Made by a program: the position numbers and the translations under genes
Assembly: GCA_037481715.1 (NCBI GenBank)
Contig: JBBFLD010000010.1
Location: 33,427-97,426 of the forward strand
Direction: 5' to 3'
DNA: 64,000 nucleotides
Source: Rosettibacter sp037481715
Lineage (GTDB): Bacteria; Bacteroidota; Ignavibacteria; Ignavibacteriales; Melioribacteraceae
The notes under the pieces: generated by a model
What the model saw: only the letters and a program-made list of their open reading frames with translations
Database searches by the model: none
What the model was told of the DNA's origin: nothing
Shown here: in pieces, positions 46,772 through 55,527 of the stretch
Layout of the letters: each line of letters begins with the position of its first letter
Numbering within the stretch: the stretch's first letter is position 1

Positions 46772-47317
46772 ATGAAAGCATTCTTTAAAGTAACTTTTTT
46801 AGTTTTATTTCTTTTTACTACTATCAATTTTGCACAAGGCTATAACAAAGAAGCTAAAACAATTAATATTGGCGCGGGCATTGGTCTTGCAGGTATATCG
46901 GGAGATGCTACAATTCCACCATTAAGTGTAGGAATTCAATATGGGTTGACAGATAAAATATCAATTGGTGGTATTGTTGGTTATGCAGGATCATCTTATA
47001 AGTTTGGATTAATTACCTCATCATACGAGTGGAAGTATAATTATATTATAGTTGGTGCAAGAGGTGAATATCATTTTATGAAACCTGAAGACAAATTAGA
47101 TTTATATTCAGGTGTTACATTGGGTTACAATATTGTTAATGTTTCTGAACCAAACAATCTTCCTGCTTATGGATTAGGATATTCTGCAACATCCAGTTAT
47201 TTATTATATGGTGGACATGCTGGGGTTCGATATGCTTTTAGTAATGGATTTGGTTTATTTGCAGAAGCTGGTTATGGTATTGGTTATATAACAGGAGGGA
47301 TTTTCCTAAGAATGTAA
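46772..47317 (+). CDS. Outer-membrane beta-barrel-type protein
   Basis: 181 residues from ATG 46772 with SD AAAGGAG (an ATG at 46742 is in frame but lies at the expected transcript start). Signal peptide ending TINFAQG; the mature part has alternating strands such as SVGIQYGLTDKISIGGIVGYAGSSY, VGARGEYHF and LYGGHAGVRYAFSNGFGLFAEAGYGIGY, fitting an 8-stranded OmpA/OmpW-like barrel. It is transcribed from the sigma-54 promoter and so is the likely output of the kinase-activator pair. Own terminator. Confidence 0.8.
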   Translation: MKAFFKVTFLVLFLFTTINFAQGYNKEAKTINIGAGIGLAGISGDATIPPLSVGIQYGLTDKISIGGIVGYAGSSYKFGLITSSYEWKYNYIIVGARGEYHFMKPEDKLDLYSGVTLGYNIVNVSEPNNLPAYGLGYSATSSYLLYGGHAGVRYAFSNGFGLFAEAGYGIGYITGGIFLRM

Positions 47318-47326
47318 TTTGCGTAT

Positions 47327-47357
47327 AAGGTGCCTTTTTACAGGGCACCTTTTTTTG
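47327..47357 (+). terminator. Terminator after the barrel protein
   Basis: AAGGTGCC (47327-47334), loop of nine, GGCACCTT (47344-47351), then T-run. Confidence 0.88.
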
Positions 47358-47388
47358 TATTAATATCAACAAAACTTCGGATTAAATA

Positions 47389-47613
47389 ATGAATAAGAGT
47401 ATTCTCGTTGTAGAACCAAATACTCTATTGCTGAAAAAATTAAGAGAGGTTCTTTCAAGAGAAGGTTTTGATGTAATCACTGTTACAAATATTGAAATGG
47501 CTGTTAATATATGTAATAAAATTAAAATAGAATACATATTAGCAAAACCCGAGGTATTAAGTATTAATAATATATCATATAAGGAGGAGAAAGATGTTAA
47601 CAAAAATAACTAG
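47389..47613 (+). CDS. Truncated, degenerate receiver-domain protein
   Basis: 74 residues that start like a response regulator (SILVVEPNTLLLKKLREVLSREGFDVITVTN) and stop after the third strand. The acidic pocket is reduced to E-P, and the phosphoacceptor region reads YILAKPEVL, with no Asp at the expected site. It cannot be phosphorylated in the usual way and lacks the second half of the fold. Its 3' end overlaps the lipoprotein gene by 20 bases, so it may serve mainly for translational coupling, or it may be a remnant. Confidence 0.6.
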   Translation: MNKSILVVEPNTLLLKKLREVLSREGFDVITVTNIEMAVNICNKIKIEYILAKPEVLSINNISYKEEKDVNKNN

Positions 47614-48361
47614 ACTTTTATTACTCATAGTTTTGGTTTTGAATTTTTCATCATGCAAAAATGAAGATAATCCAACTGAACCAAATCAGCAGTCAAATAC
47701 AACTAATCCGACTGGACAACCCATACCTAATTTTGCTAATCAGAAAGATGTTAATGGTGTTATGGCTGCAATAAGATATTCACAAATATCTATAGTTGGA
47801 TTTCCGGCAGTTGAAACAGATATTGCTTTTGCAATGTTAGGAAATGGAGTTGATGCAGGAAGTGTAAGTCTTAATGGAACTTCTTTGGGAAAGATTAATC
47901 AGGGCGGAAAAATTTTATACATGGTACCAGATCCGTCAAATCCAATGCAATTTTTGAGTTTAAGCTGGAATGGTTCAAATCATAGCTGGAATGTTTCGGG
48001 AGGTAATGGAATTCCATCTTTAACTGGCAGCGTAAAGAGTCCAAATGATTTTAGTATTATACAACCATCAGCAAATTCAGCCATAAGTAAAGCAAATGGT
48101 ATTCAAATTAAATGGTCGAATACATCTTCAACTTCAAAAATTTTAGTGCAGATTACTGGTGTCAATAGCAGTCAATCAAAATTTTATGAAGAATTAGCAG
48201 ATAATGGCAGCTATACAATACCAACCTTAGATTTATCTTCATTCAATGGTGATTGTATGCTCTTTGTAGTAAGATATACATACAACAATACAACTTCAGG
48301 AGGTAAAAAATATTATTTTGTTTCTGAAATTGTTAAAAGTGTTAATATAAAGGTTAATTAA
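47594..48361 (+). CDS. Putative lipoprotein with Ig-like beta domains
   Basis: 255 residues: lipoprotein signal ending VLNFSSCKNED, a TEPNQQSNTTNPTGQPIP linker, then beta-rich sequence with two probable Ig-like segments (VSLNGTSLGKINQGGKILYMVPDP; GIQIKWSNTSSTSKILVQITG). SD AAGGAGGAG lies before ATG 47594. Downstream of, and overlapping, the receiver-like gene. Function unknown; envelope location likely. Confidence 0.72.
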   Translation: MLTKITRLLLLIVLVLNFSSCKNEDNPTEPNQQSNTTNPTGQPIPNFANQKDVNGVMAAIRYSQISIVGFPAVETDIAFAMLGNGVDAGSVSLNGTSLGKINQGGKILYMVPDPSNPMQFLSLSWNGSNHSWNVSGGNGIPSLTGSVKSPNDFSIIQPSANSAISKANGIQIKWSNTSSTSKILVQITGVNSSQSKFYEELADNGSYTIPTLDLSSFNGDCMLFVVRYTYNNTTSGGKKYYFVSEIVKSVNIKVN

Positions 48362-48924
48362 ATTATATTGTAATTAGGATATTTATATTATCAGAAGGAG
48401 GGGAATTTTATGCCTCTCCTTTTTTAAGTTTTAGAATTTTATCTTCACATAAAATTATTTTTTCTCTCAGAGGTCAAAAAGTTTATCAAACAAAAGAGAG
48501 AAAATATTTGAATCAATAAAATCAATTTGAACCAGAAATAATTTAATATATCGGTATTAATGGACCTTGCTATTATCCTAATCCATTTTATAAAAGTATA
48601 GAATTAGATCACAACTGTCATATCGTGTAGGATTAAATATGGAAGTATTATTTACTTCTGAATTTAGTTATAATTATACTGAATGATAATAATGGGCAGT
48701 ATGATATAAAATTGAATAAAGTGGGAAAGATCTTTCATGCTGAATTACACAAGGATAAAATTTTTTAAACACAGAGGAAGAGACTTTGTATAGAAAAAGT
48801 GCAATAGTCAAAAAATGCAATTACAAAAATTTATTTAGAAAAATTTTTATTAATAATAACGGGAAGATTTACTTGTAATGCAAGCAATAAAAGAAAAGAG
48901 ATATAATAGGAGTCATTAAAATAA
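48362..48924 (+). pseudogene. Gene-free stretch with probable T9SS-gene remnant
   Basis: 563 bases with no intact gene. At 48553-48628 a short reading stretch gives GINGPCYYPNPFYKSIELD before a stop. The YPNPF motif is the hallmark of T9SS sorting domains, and a later segment (about 48683-48770) could be the decayed rest. A hairpin-free AT-rich filler surrounds it. Probably the decayed 3' end of a surface-protein gene. Confidence 0.35.
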
Positions 48925-49368
48925 CTATGAATCCCTAGCAGCAAATTTTGCTGCAATCATATCACGATGACTAAGCTTTAGGTTATTTGAAATTATTCTG
49001 ATTAAATGTTCTTCATATTTATTCAAGACATTATCAGCATAAATCAATTTCCATAAGTTTTTTACAAGTTCGAATTTTTCATCATCATTAAAATGATTAT
49101 TAATTACATCTGTGAATTCATATAAACTTACACTCTTGATAATTCTTTCTTCAGAAATATCAACAAGTTCTTCAATCTGTACTTCATTTAAATTAAACAT
49201 CTTTTTTAATGTGTTTTTGAAAAGTATTAATTCTTCTTTCAAAAAATGATTATCAGATTTTGCTACTTCCAGAAAGAGTGCAGCTGTAGCAATTTGAATT
49301 TTCTTTTGCTTATTCTCTACATCGTTTGTCTCTTTATCATTGAAAATTTTTTTGATAAATGATACCAT
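48925..49368 (-). CDS. TerB-family tellurite-resistance-like protein
   Basis: 147 residues, all-helical. Helix pattern IATAALFLEVAKSDNHFLKEELILFKNTLKK ... FELVKNLWKLIYADNVLNKYEEHLIRIISNNLKLSHRDMI matches TerB/DjlA-type domains with paired acidic metal-binding turns (AKSDNHF, YADNVLN). Cytoplasmic; role in stress or metal sensing is inferred from the family. Monocistronic. Confidence 0.83.
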   Translation of the reverse strand: MVSFIKKIFNDKETNDVENKQKKIQIATAALFLEVAKSDNHFLKEELILFKNTLKKMFNLNEVQIEELVDISEERIIKSVSLYEFTDVINNHFNDDEKFELVKNLWKLIYADNVLNKYEEHLIRIISNNLKLSHRDMIAAKFAARDS

Positions 49369-49629
49369 TTACTATCCTAAAAATTTTTTTAGTTCATTAA
49401 AAATATAATTTTAAAAATCAATCTTTTCTTTAAAAATGATTTTTTTATTTTGCAATTAAGTTTACAATAAAACAATTGAATAATTTTTCTGCTTTTTACA
49501 AAAGTTATTGCTTGATATAAATTTATTTATTATGTTGTAACAACTCTTCCTTATTGAAAATTCACAAATAATATTAGCCAAATTAAACGGGCGTATTTTA
49601 TTAATAGATTAAAAAGATTGGAGTTGTAA

Positions 49630-52600
49630 ATGAAAATTAATCGTCTCTTTACAACAGCAGGCAAAGACCCATTAGAGTCCATCGAGTTTGTTAAAAGAAC
49701 ATCGGAAATCAAAAATCCTGATGGCTCAATAGTATTTAGAATGGACGAAGTTATAGTCCCAAAAGATTGGTCTCAGGTTGCTACAGATATAATCGCACAA
49801 AAATATTTTCGCAAAGCTGGAGTTCCTAAACTTCTTAAAAAAGTAAAAGAAGATGGTGTGCCAAAATGGCTTCAACCATCAAATGCAGATAGCAAACTTG
49901 AAGAACTACCAGAAAAAGATAGATATACTTCGGAAATAGATGCCCGACAAGTTTTCCATCGAATGGCTGGAACATGGACATATTGGGGCTGGAAGGCAAA
50001 TTATTTTGATACAGAAGAAGATGCAAAAGCATTTTATGATGAATTAATGTTTATGCTTGCTAAACAATATGCAGCACCAAATTCACCTCAATGGTTTAAT
50101 ACTGGTTTGAACTGGGCTTATGGAATTAATGGTCCTGCACAAGGTCATTATTATGTTGATTTTAAGACTGGTGAATTAAAAAAATCTGAAGATGCATATA
50201 CACATCCGCAACCTCACGCATGTTTTATTCAGTCAATCAAAGATGACCTTGTAAATGAAGGCGGCATAATGGATTTGTGGGTTAGAGAAGCTCGTCTGTT
50301 TAAGTATGGGTCGGGCACTGGAACAAACTTTTCTGATATTCGTGGTGCAAATGAACCTTTAAGTGGTGGTGGTAAATCTTCAGGATTAATGTCATTTTTG
50401 AAAATTGGTGATAGGTCTGCAGGTGCAATTAAATCTGGCGGAACAACACGCCGCGCAGCAAAAATGGTTACACTTGATATCGACCATCCAGATATTGAAG
50501 AATATATTAACTGGAAAGTTGTTGAAGAACAAAAAGTAGCAGCATTGGTGGCTGGTTCAAAAATTTGTAATTATCATCTTAACAACATCATGAAAGCTTG
50601 CTATGATGAACATCCAGAGAATGATAGATTTAATAAGAAAACAAATCTAAAACTTCGTAAAGCTGTAATTGAAGCTCGCAAAGCACATGTTCCAGAAAAT
50701 TACATTGATAGAGTTATAAAACTTGCCAAAATGGGATTTAAGTCAATTCATTTCCCTGTTTATGATACTGATTGGAATTCCGAAGCTTATGCAACTGTTT
50801 CTGGACAAAATTCGAATAACTCTGTTCGTGTTTCTAATGAGTTCATGCAGGCAGTTTTGAATGATGGAGATTGGAAATTATACTGGAGAACAGAAAAGAA
50901 GAAAGCTGAACAGGAAGGAAGAGAACCAAAGCCATTCAAAATTTTAAAAGCAAGAGATTTGTGGGACCAAATTGCATATGCCGCTTGGTCGTGTGCAGAC
51001 CCTGGCTTGCAATTCGATACTACAATCAATGAGTGGCATACATGTCCAAACAGCGGCAGAATCAGAGCTTCAAATCCATGCAGCGAATACATGTTTCTTG
51101 ATGATACTGCTTGCAATCTGGCATCACTTAATCTTGTCAAATTTTATGATGATGAAAAAGGAGTTTTTGATATAAAAGCTTATCGTCATGCTGTAAGATT
51201 GTGGACAATTGTTCTTGAAATAAGCGTGCTTATGGCTCAATATCCAAGCAAAGAAATTGCACAGAGAAGTTATGAATTTAGAACACTTGGGCTTGGTTAT
51301 GCAAATCTTGGTTCGTTATTGATGCGTCAAGGAATTCCATATGACAGCAAAGAAGCTTTTGCAATTTGTGGAGCTCTTACAGCAATAATGCACATGCATG
51401 CTTATGCTACTTCTGCAGAAATGGCAAAAGAACTTGGTCCTTTCCCAAAATATGAAGAAAATAAAGATGCAATGCTTCGTGTAATTAGAAATCATAGAAG
51501 AGCTGCTTATAATGTTCCGAACAAAGAATATGAAGGCTTATCAATTTATCCAATGGGAATAAATCCAGAATTTTGTCCTTCTGATTTACTTGAAGCTGCG
51601 CGCGAAGATGCTGATTTGGCTTTAGAACTCGGTGAAAAGTATGGATATCGTAATGCACAAGTTACTGTGATTGCTCCTACTGGTACTATTGGACTCGTAA
51701 TGGATTGCGACACAACGGGAATTGAACCAGATTATGCGCTTGTAAAATTCAAAAAATTGGCAGGCGGTGGTTATTTCAAAATAATTAATCAATCAATACC
51801 ACCAGCATTGAAAAAATTAGGTTACAATGAAGACCAGATTCGTGAAATAGTAAAATATGCTAAAGGTTCAGGAACACTTGTCGGCTGTCCTTATATCAAT
51901 CATGAATCTTTAAAAGCAAAAGGATTTACAGATGAAATAATTAATAAAATAGAATCAGTTCTTCCTACAGTATTTGATTTGAGTTTTGCATTTAATAAAT
52001 ACACTATTGGAGAAAAATTCTTAAAGAATAATCTTGGCTTTACTGATGAACAAATCAACGATTTTAGTTTTGACCTTTTGACAGAACTTGGATTTACAAA
52101 AGAAGAAATTGCTGTTGCCAATGATTATGTTTGCGGCACTATGACAGTTGAAGGAGCTCCTTTCCTCAAACATGAACATTATCCAGTTTTTGATTGTGCA
52201 AACAAATGCGGCAAGAAGGGAACAAGATTTATAAGTTACGAAGCACATATCTACATGATGGCAGCTGCTCAGCCTTTTATTTCAGGCGCAATTTCAAAGA
52301 CTATAAATCTTCCAAGTTCGGCTGAAATTGATGATATTAAAAATGCATACATGCTTTCATGGAAATTAGGTTGTAAAGCAAATGCTCTCTACCGTGATGG
52401 TTCTAAACTTTCTCAACCATTAAATACAATTACTGAAGAAGAAGCAGAAGAAATTCTTGAGAAGAAAGAAGAAAACGACATAGTAAAAATTGCTGAAAAA
52501 ATTATTCATCGATACATTGCAAAGAGAAGAAGATTACCTGATAGAAGAACTGGCTACACTCAAAAGGTAAAAATAAATGGTCAATCAGTTTATTTAAGAA

Positions 52601-53196
52601 CAGGCGAATATGAAAACGGGCAATTAGGTGAAATATTTATTGATATGCATAAAGAAGGTGCTGCTTTTAGAAGTCTGCTTAACTGTTTTGCTATTGCCAT
52701 TTCTCTTGGCTTGCAGCATGGTGTTCCTCTCGAAGAATTTGTAGATGCATTTGTATTTACAAGATTCGAACCAAGTGGAATTGTAACTGGACATAAGAGA
52801 ATCAAAATGGCAACATCTGTTATTGATTATATCTTCAGAGAACTTGCTGTAACTTATCTTGGTAGGAACGACCTTGCACATGTTGACGAAGAGGAAGTTA
52901 CAAGCAAAAGCAATTCAAGCAGTGGTGAGTATCGTTCATTAGTTGAAGGAGAAATTATTGGAGAAGAAGTTGTAAGTGAAAGAATGATTGAACTTGATAA
53001 TAAAGCTCACGATAATAAAAATGGAAACAGCATCAGAGAAAAAGTTAAATTAATAACAGCAAACGATCCGGTATTGAAAGCAAGAGAAAGAGGCTACACG
53101 GGCGATATTTGTCCCGAATGCCAAAGCATGACAATGGTAAGAAATGGAACCTGCCTAAAGTGTATGACCTGCGGTGCTACCACAGGCTGCAGTTAA
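49630..53196 (+). CDS. nrdJ: Adenosylcobalamin-dependent (class II) ribonucleotide reductase
   Basis: 1188 residues. Reduces ribonucleotides to deoxyribonucleotides with a B12 radical, without oxygen. Catalytic region with GSGTGTNFSDIRG, the active-site ASNPCSEYMFLDDTACNLASLNL (N-x-C-x-E type) and the PTGTIGLVMDCDTTGIEP segment. C-terminal zinc-ribbon-like cysteines CPECQSMTMVRNGTCLKCMTCG are typical of the long NrdJ form. SD TTGGAG lies before ATG 49630. No B12 riboswitch and no NrdR box was found upstream. Terminator follows. Confidence 0.95.
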   Translation: MKINRLFTTAGKDPLESIEFVKRTSEIKNPDGSIVFRMDEVIVPKDWSQVATDIIAQKYFRKAGVPKLLKKVKEDGVPKWLQPSNADSKLEELPEKDRYTSEIDARQVFHRMAGTWTYWGWKANYFDTEEDAKAFYDELMFMLAKQYAAPNSPQWFNTGLNWAYGINGPAQGHYYVDFKTGELKKSEDAYTHPQPHACFIQSIKDDLVNEGGIMDLWVREARLFKYGSGTGTNFSDIRGANEPLSGGGKSSGLMSFLKIGDRSAGAIKSGGTTRRAAKMVTLDIDHPDIEEYINWKVVEEQKVAALVAGSKICNYHLNNIMKACYDEHPENDRFNKKTNLKLRKAVIEARKAHVPENYIDRVIKLAKMGFKSIHFPVYDTDWNSEAYATVSGQNSNNSVRVSNEFMQAVLNDGDWKLYWRTEKKKAEQEGREPKPFKILKARDLWDQIAYAAWSCADPGLQFDTTINEWHTCPNSGRIRASNPCSEYMFLDDTACNLASLNLVKFYDDEKGVFDIKAYRHAVRLWTIVLEISVLMAQYPSKEIAQRSYEFRTLGLGYANLGSLLMRQGIPYDSKEAFAICGALTAIMHMHAYATSAEMAKELGPFPKYEENKDAMLRVIRNHRRAAYNVPNKEYEGLSIYPMGINPEFCPSDLLEAAREDADLALELGEKYGYRNAQVTVIAPTGTIGLVMDCDTTGIEPDYALVKFKKLAGGGYFKIINQSIPPALKKLGYNEDQIREIVKYAKGSGTLVGCPYINHESLKAKGFTDEIINKIESVLPTVFDLSFAFNKYTIGEKFLKNNLGFTDEQINDFSFDLLTELGFTKEEIAVANDYVCGTMTVEGAPFLKHEHYPVFDCANKCGKKGTRFISYEAHIYMMAAAQPFISGAISKTINLPSSAEIDDIKNAYMLSWKLGCKANALYRDGSKLSQPLNTITEEEAEEILEKKEENDIVKIAEKIIHRYIAKRRRLPDRRTGYTQKVKINGQSVYLRTGEYENGQLGEIFIDMHKEGAAFRSLLNCFAIAISLGLQHGVPLEEFVDAFVFTRFEPSGIVTGHKRIKMATSVIDYIFRELAVTYLGRNDLAHVDEEEVTSKSNSSSGEYRSLVEGEIIGEEVVSERMIELDNKAHDNKNGNSIREKVKLITANDPVLKARERGYTGDICPECQSMTMVRNGTCLKCMTCGATTGCS

Positions 53197-53225
53197 AAAT
53201 AATTTTACACTTACAAAAAAATTGA

Positions 53226-53247
53226 GGGGCTTGTATGCCCCTTTTTT
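53226..53247 (+). terminator. Terminator after nrdJ
   Basis: GGGGC (53226-53230), loop TTGTAT, GCCCC (53237-53241), then six T. Confidence 0.85.
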
Positions 53248-53519
53248 ATTATTATATAAAATCTAAAAAAGAAAATGAAGGTAAATTTGAGAACAAAAAT
53301 TTAACCAAATGAATGAAAAAAATTGAACAAAAAACAAGAAGAAAATGAAAGCATTAAAACCCATAAAAATAACTCGCAGTAGAGAAAAATTATCCAAGAG
53401 AATTGGATTGCCACTGGTAGAAGAAATTGTAGAGCAACTAAAATAAGACAAGCAATAAATAAGAAATTTACAAACTAGGAAGTAATCGAGGAATAAAGGT
53501 AAGCGATTATATTAACACA
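53248..53519. other. Intergenic stretch, no clear gene
   Basis: AT-rich. A 33-codon frame at 53345-53446 (MKALKPIKITRSREKLSKRI...) has an SD-like AAGAAG but no recognised relatives, so it is not called as a gene. Confidence 0.4.
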
Positions 53520-54203
53520 CTAACATGTTCATAGAAGGAGCAATACCACTTGATGACGCGGGTTTGTAAATAATTTGGACTATTTTTTTAAGAAAAATAT
53601 TTTTTCCTTGCCCTTCTTCCAGATTCATGCTTCTATTCTACCCATCGAAGACAGAATAAGTTGTTCCAATATGTTTGTATCAGTTAATCCCGACATTCTT
53701 TCTTGCGTTTTCTTCTAGTGGTATCCCACCGTTTGAGCTGATAGTGACTATCGGAATATTTCTTAAAATATCTTTAACAATTCTGCCTGTCTGTGTATTT
53801 GAATTATCCACTTTTATACTAATTTGTCAAGATGGTGTTCTATTATTTGTTTTTGATCTGTAACTTGAATTTCATTTAAAAAATAATTAGATAATTTAAT
53901 CAATCCCATCTCGATTACATGATTTGACTCGGATAATTCAATATTGTTAACATATTCTGTGTTATACCCAACAATCAATACCTTAATTTTATAAAGTCCT
54001 AATGGAAGATTGCCGAAAATTAAATCACCATTTACATCTGTGATAGTGCCTTCATTAAATTTTTCATCAGCATTATTTAATAAAGAAACCATTGCATATT
54101 CAATCAGTGAATTTAATATTGAATCTAATACAGTACCTGAAATTTGTGCACTTATATACTCACAGTGTATAAGCACAAAAATTTTCGTCATTAATAAAAT
54201 CAA
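53520..54203 (-). pseudogene. TonB-dependent receptor remnant (plug/N-terminal part only)
   Basis: The minus strand first reads a signal-like start and a carboxypeptidase-regulatory-like domain (AQISGTVLDS...YKIKVLIVGYNTEYVNNIEL), then EIQVTDQKQIIEHHLDKLV and a stop at about 53814. One missing base brings back the frame KVDNSNTQTGRIVKDILRN (53740-53810) and IPIVTISSNGG, the conserved start of the plug domain. A further stop, then DTNILEQLILSSMGRIE, then after another shift KPASSSGIAPSMNM, recall 'NPSSxxSGxAGIINI'. The barrel is missing. It is a clearly decayed TonB receptor gene. Confidence 0.75.
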
Positions 54204-54372
54204 AAATAGAAAGAACGCTTACATTTTAAGCCCTGTGGAAATCTCATAAGTTTATTTCGGAAGTTAAGGGATATTCTACAATTCATTTTTAGTTATTATT
54301 TCTAGTAGTAGAAATATTAATCAGAGCTTTGCTCTACTTATAAACATTGGTTTGTAATTAGTTGTTTCGATT

Positions 54373-55221
54373 TTAACACGAACTAATTAATTGTAATATT
54401 CTTTTTTCAATATCTTCCGGATAAGAGTAATTCAAATGTTTTGCTACTTCTCGTGCTAAATTGCGGAATAAATCATTACTAGCAAATAGAGCTTTCCAGC
54501 TATCTTCTAAATCATAATGTCCAAACAAAGAATTTAATTTTTTTAGAACAAAAGTATCAGCCCATTCATCTATAAATTTTCCCATATGCCATACATCTTT
54601 TGACCAATTAGACTTAACACCGGCATGCCATTGTATCATGGTTAATAAACTTTCTTTTAAATATGCATCACGAACTTTAGCATGCCATAGCTCATTACGA
54701 AATAATTGCTTTGCTATATAATATGCTTGGTACCAATACATATTAACAGTCCATAGGTATATCTCATTACCGGGAGGGAAAAGATATTGCGACTTTTTTT
54801 GAAAATAGTAGAGTTGTGTAGCTAACCCATCTTTATCAAGAATTACCCGAAATCCACGCTGAAATACAAATGGTAAGGCTTGTGTATTAACCATATTCTC
54901 CAACTCGTGTACTGTTTGGAAAAAGAAATCTATATTTTTTCCTTCTTCAAAAAGCGTTGAAATACCAGGTTGATTAAGAAAAGATAAATTGACAAGTGAA
55001 ATTAATATATTCCCAATATTACTAAGCCACTCATTTTTTTGAATATATTGTTTGATATTCATAGCATATATCATAAAATCAATATCAGACCATTCATCAG
55101 CAGGAAAAATATCTCTTGCTTGAGAGCCAAAAATAATAACTGCTCTAATATCATTTTGCGATTCAGCCCATTGTAAGAAATTATTTCCCAACTTGGATAA
55201 AATATTTGCAGAGGTCTCCAT
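54373..55221 (-). CDS. ANT(6)-like nucleotidyltransferase in RiPP locus
   Basis: 282 residues. The nucleotidyltransferase motif is AVIIFGSQARDIFPADEWSDIDFMI (G-S, then D-x-D), followed by features of the streptomycin/aminoglycoside 6-adenylyltransferase family (ISTLFEEGKNIDFFF, LPFVFQRGFRVILDKDG, ETYLWTVNMYWYQAYY-like EIYLWTVNMYWYQAYYIAK). The family transfers AMP to a hydroxyl of an aminoglycoside. Here it is the last gene of the peptide locus, behind an acyl carrier protein, so it may modify a small molecule or the product, or serve as resistance. Experimental substrate unknown. Confidence 0.8.
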   Translation of the reverse strand: METSANILSKLGNNFLQWAESQNDIRAVIIFGSQARDIFPADEWSDIDFMIYAMNIKQYIQKNEWLSNIGNILISLVNLSFLNQPGISTLFEEGKNIDFFFQTVHELENMVNTQALPFVFQRGFRVILDKDGLATQLYYFQKKSQYLFPPGNEIYLWTVNMYWYQAYYIAKQLFRNELWHAKVRDAYLKESLLTMIQWHAGVKSNWSKDVWHMGKFIDEWADTFVLKKLNSLFGHYDLEDSWKALFASNDLFRNLAREVAKHLNYSYPEDIEKRILQLISSC

Positions 55222-55268
55222 TTTAACATCTCCAATAAAATTTCCAATTTAATATTGATAGCATTAAT

Positions 55269-55523
55269 TCATGAATATAATCTTTGTTCAATATATTTTG
55301 CTAAAGTTGATATGTTTTGGAATAAAGCCAAACTAAAATCCTCATCCTTAATTACAATATTAAAATTTTCTTCTAAGGCAGCAGCCAATGTTATTGTACC
55401 AACAGAATCTAATCCCAAAAAATATAATGAATCATTTTCATTAATGTCTTCTAACGCAATTTTAAGACCTACCTTTTGAACAATAATTTTTTTTATTTCA
55501 CAAACAATTTCATCATAATTCAT
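55269..55523 (-). CDS. Acyl carrier protein
   Basis: 84 residues: a four-helix acyl carrier protein with the phosphopantetheine site Ser in FLGLDSVGTITLAAALEENF. It is not flanked by fatty-acid genes but by the protease-P-loop fusion (4 bases upstream) and the nucleotidyltransferase (47 bases downstream), so it is dedicated to the peptide locus, carrying an acyl or aminoacyl group. No adenylation or condensation enzyme is present in the window. Confidence 0.85.
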   Translation of the reverse strand: MNYDEIVCEIKKIIVQKVGLKIALEDINENDSLYFLGLDSVGTITLAAALEENFNIVIKDEDFSLALFQNISTLAKYIEQRLYS

Positions 55524-55527
55524 ATAT

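Noticed and set aside
49369..49629. Cobalamin riboswitch or NrdR box upstream of nrdJ
   Set aside because: The region was read for a B12 box and for an NrdR-type palindrome; neither is visible, only AT-rich sequence.
53345..53446. 33-codon frame MKALKPIKITRS..., superficially like the RiPP leader MKPLKKPIKPL
   Set aside because: Only the first few residues look alike, there is no Cys, and its strand and location do not fit the operon.
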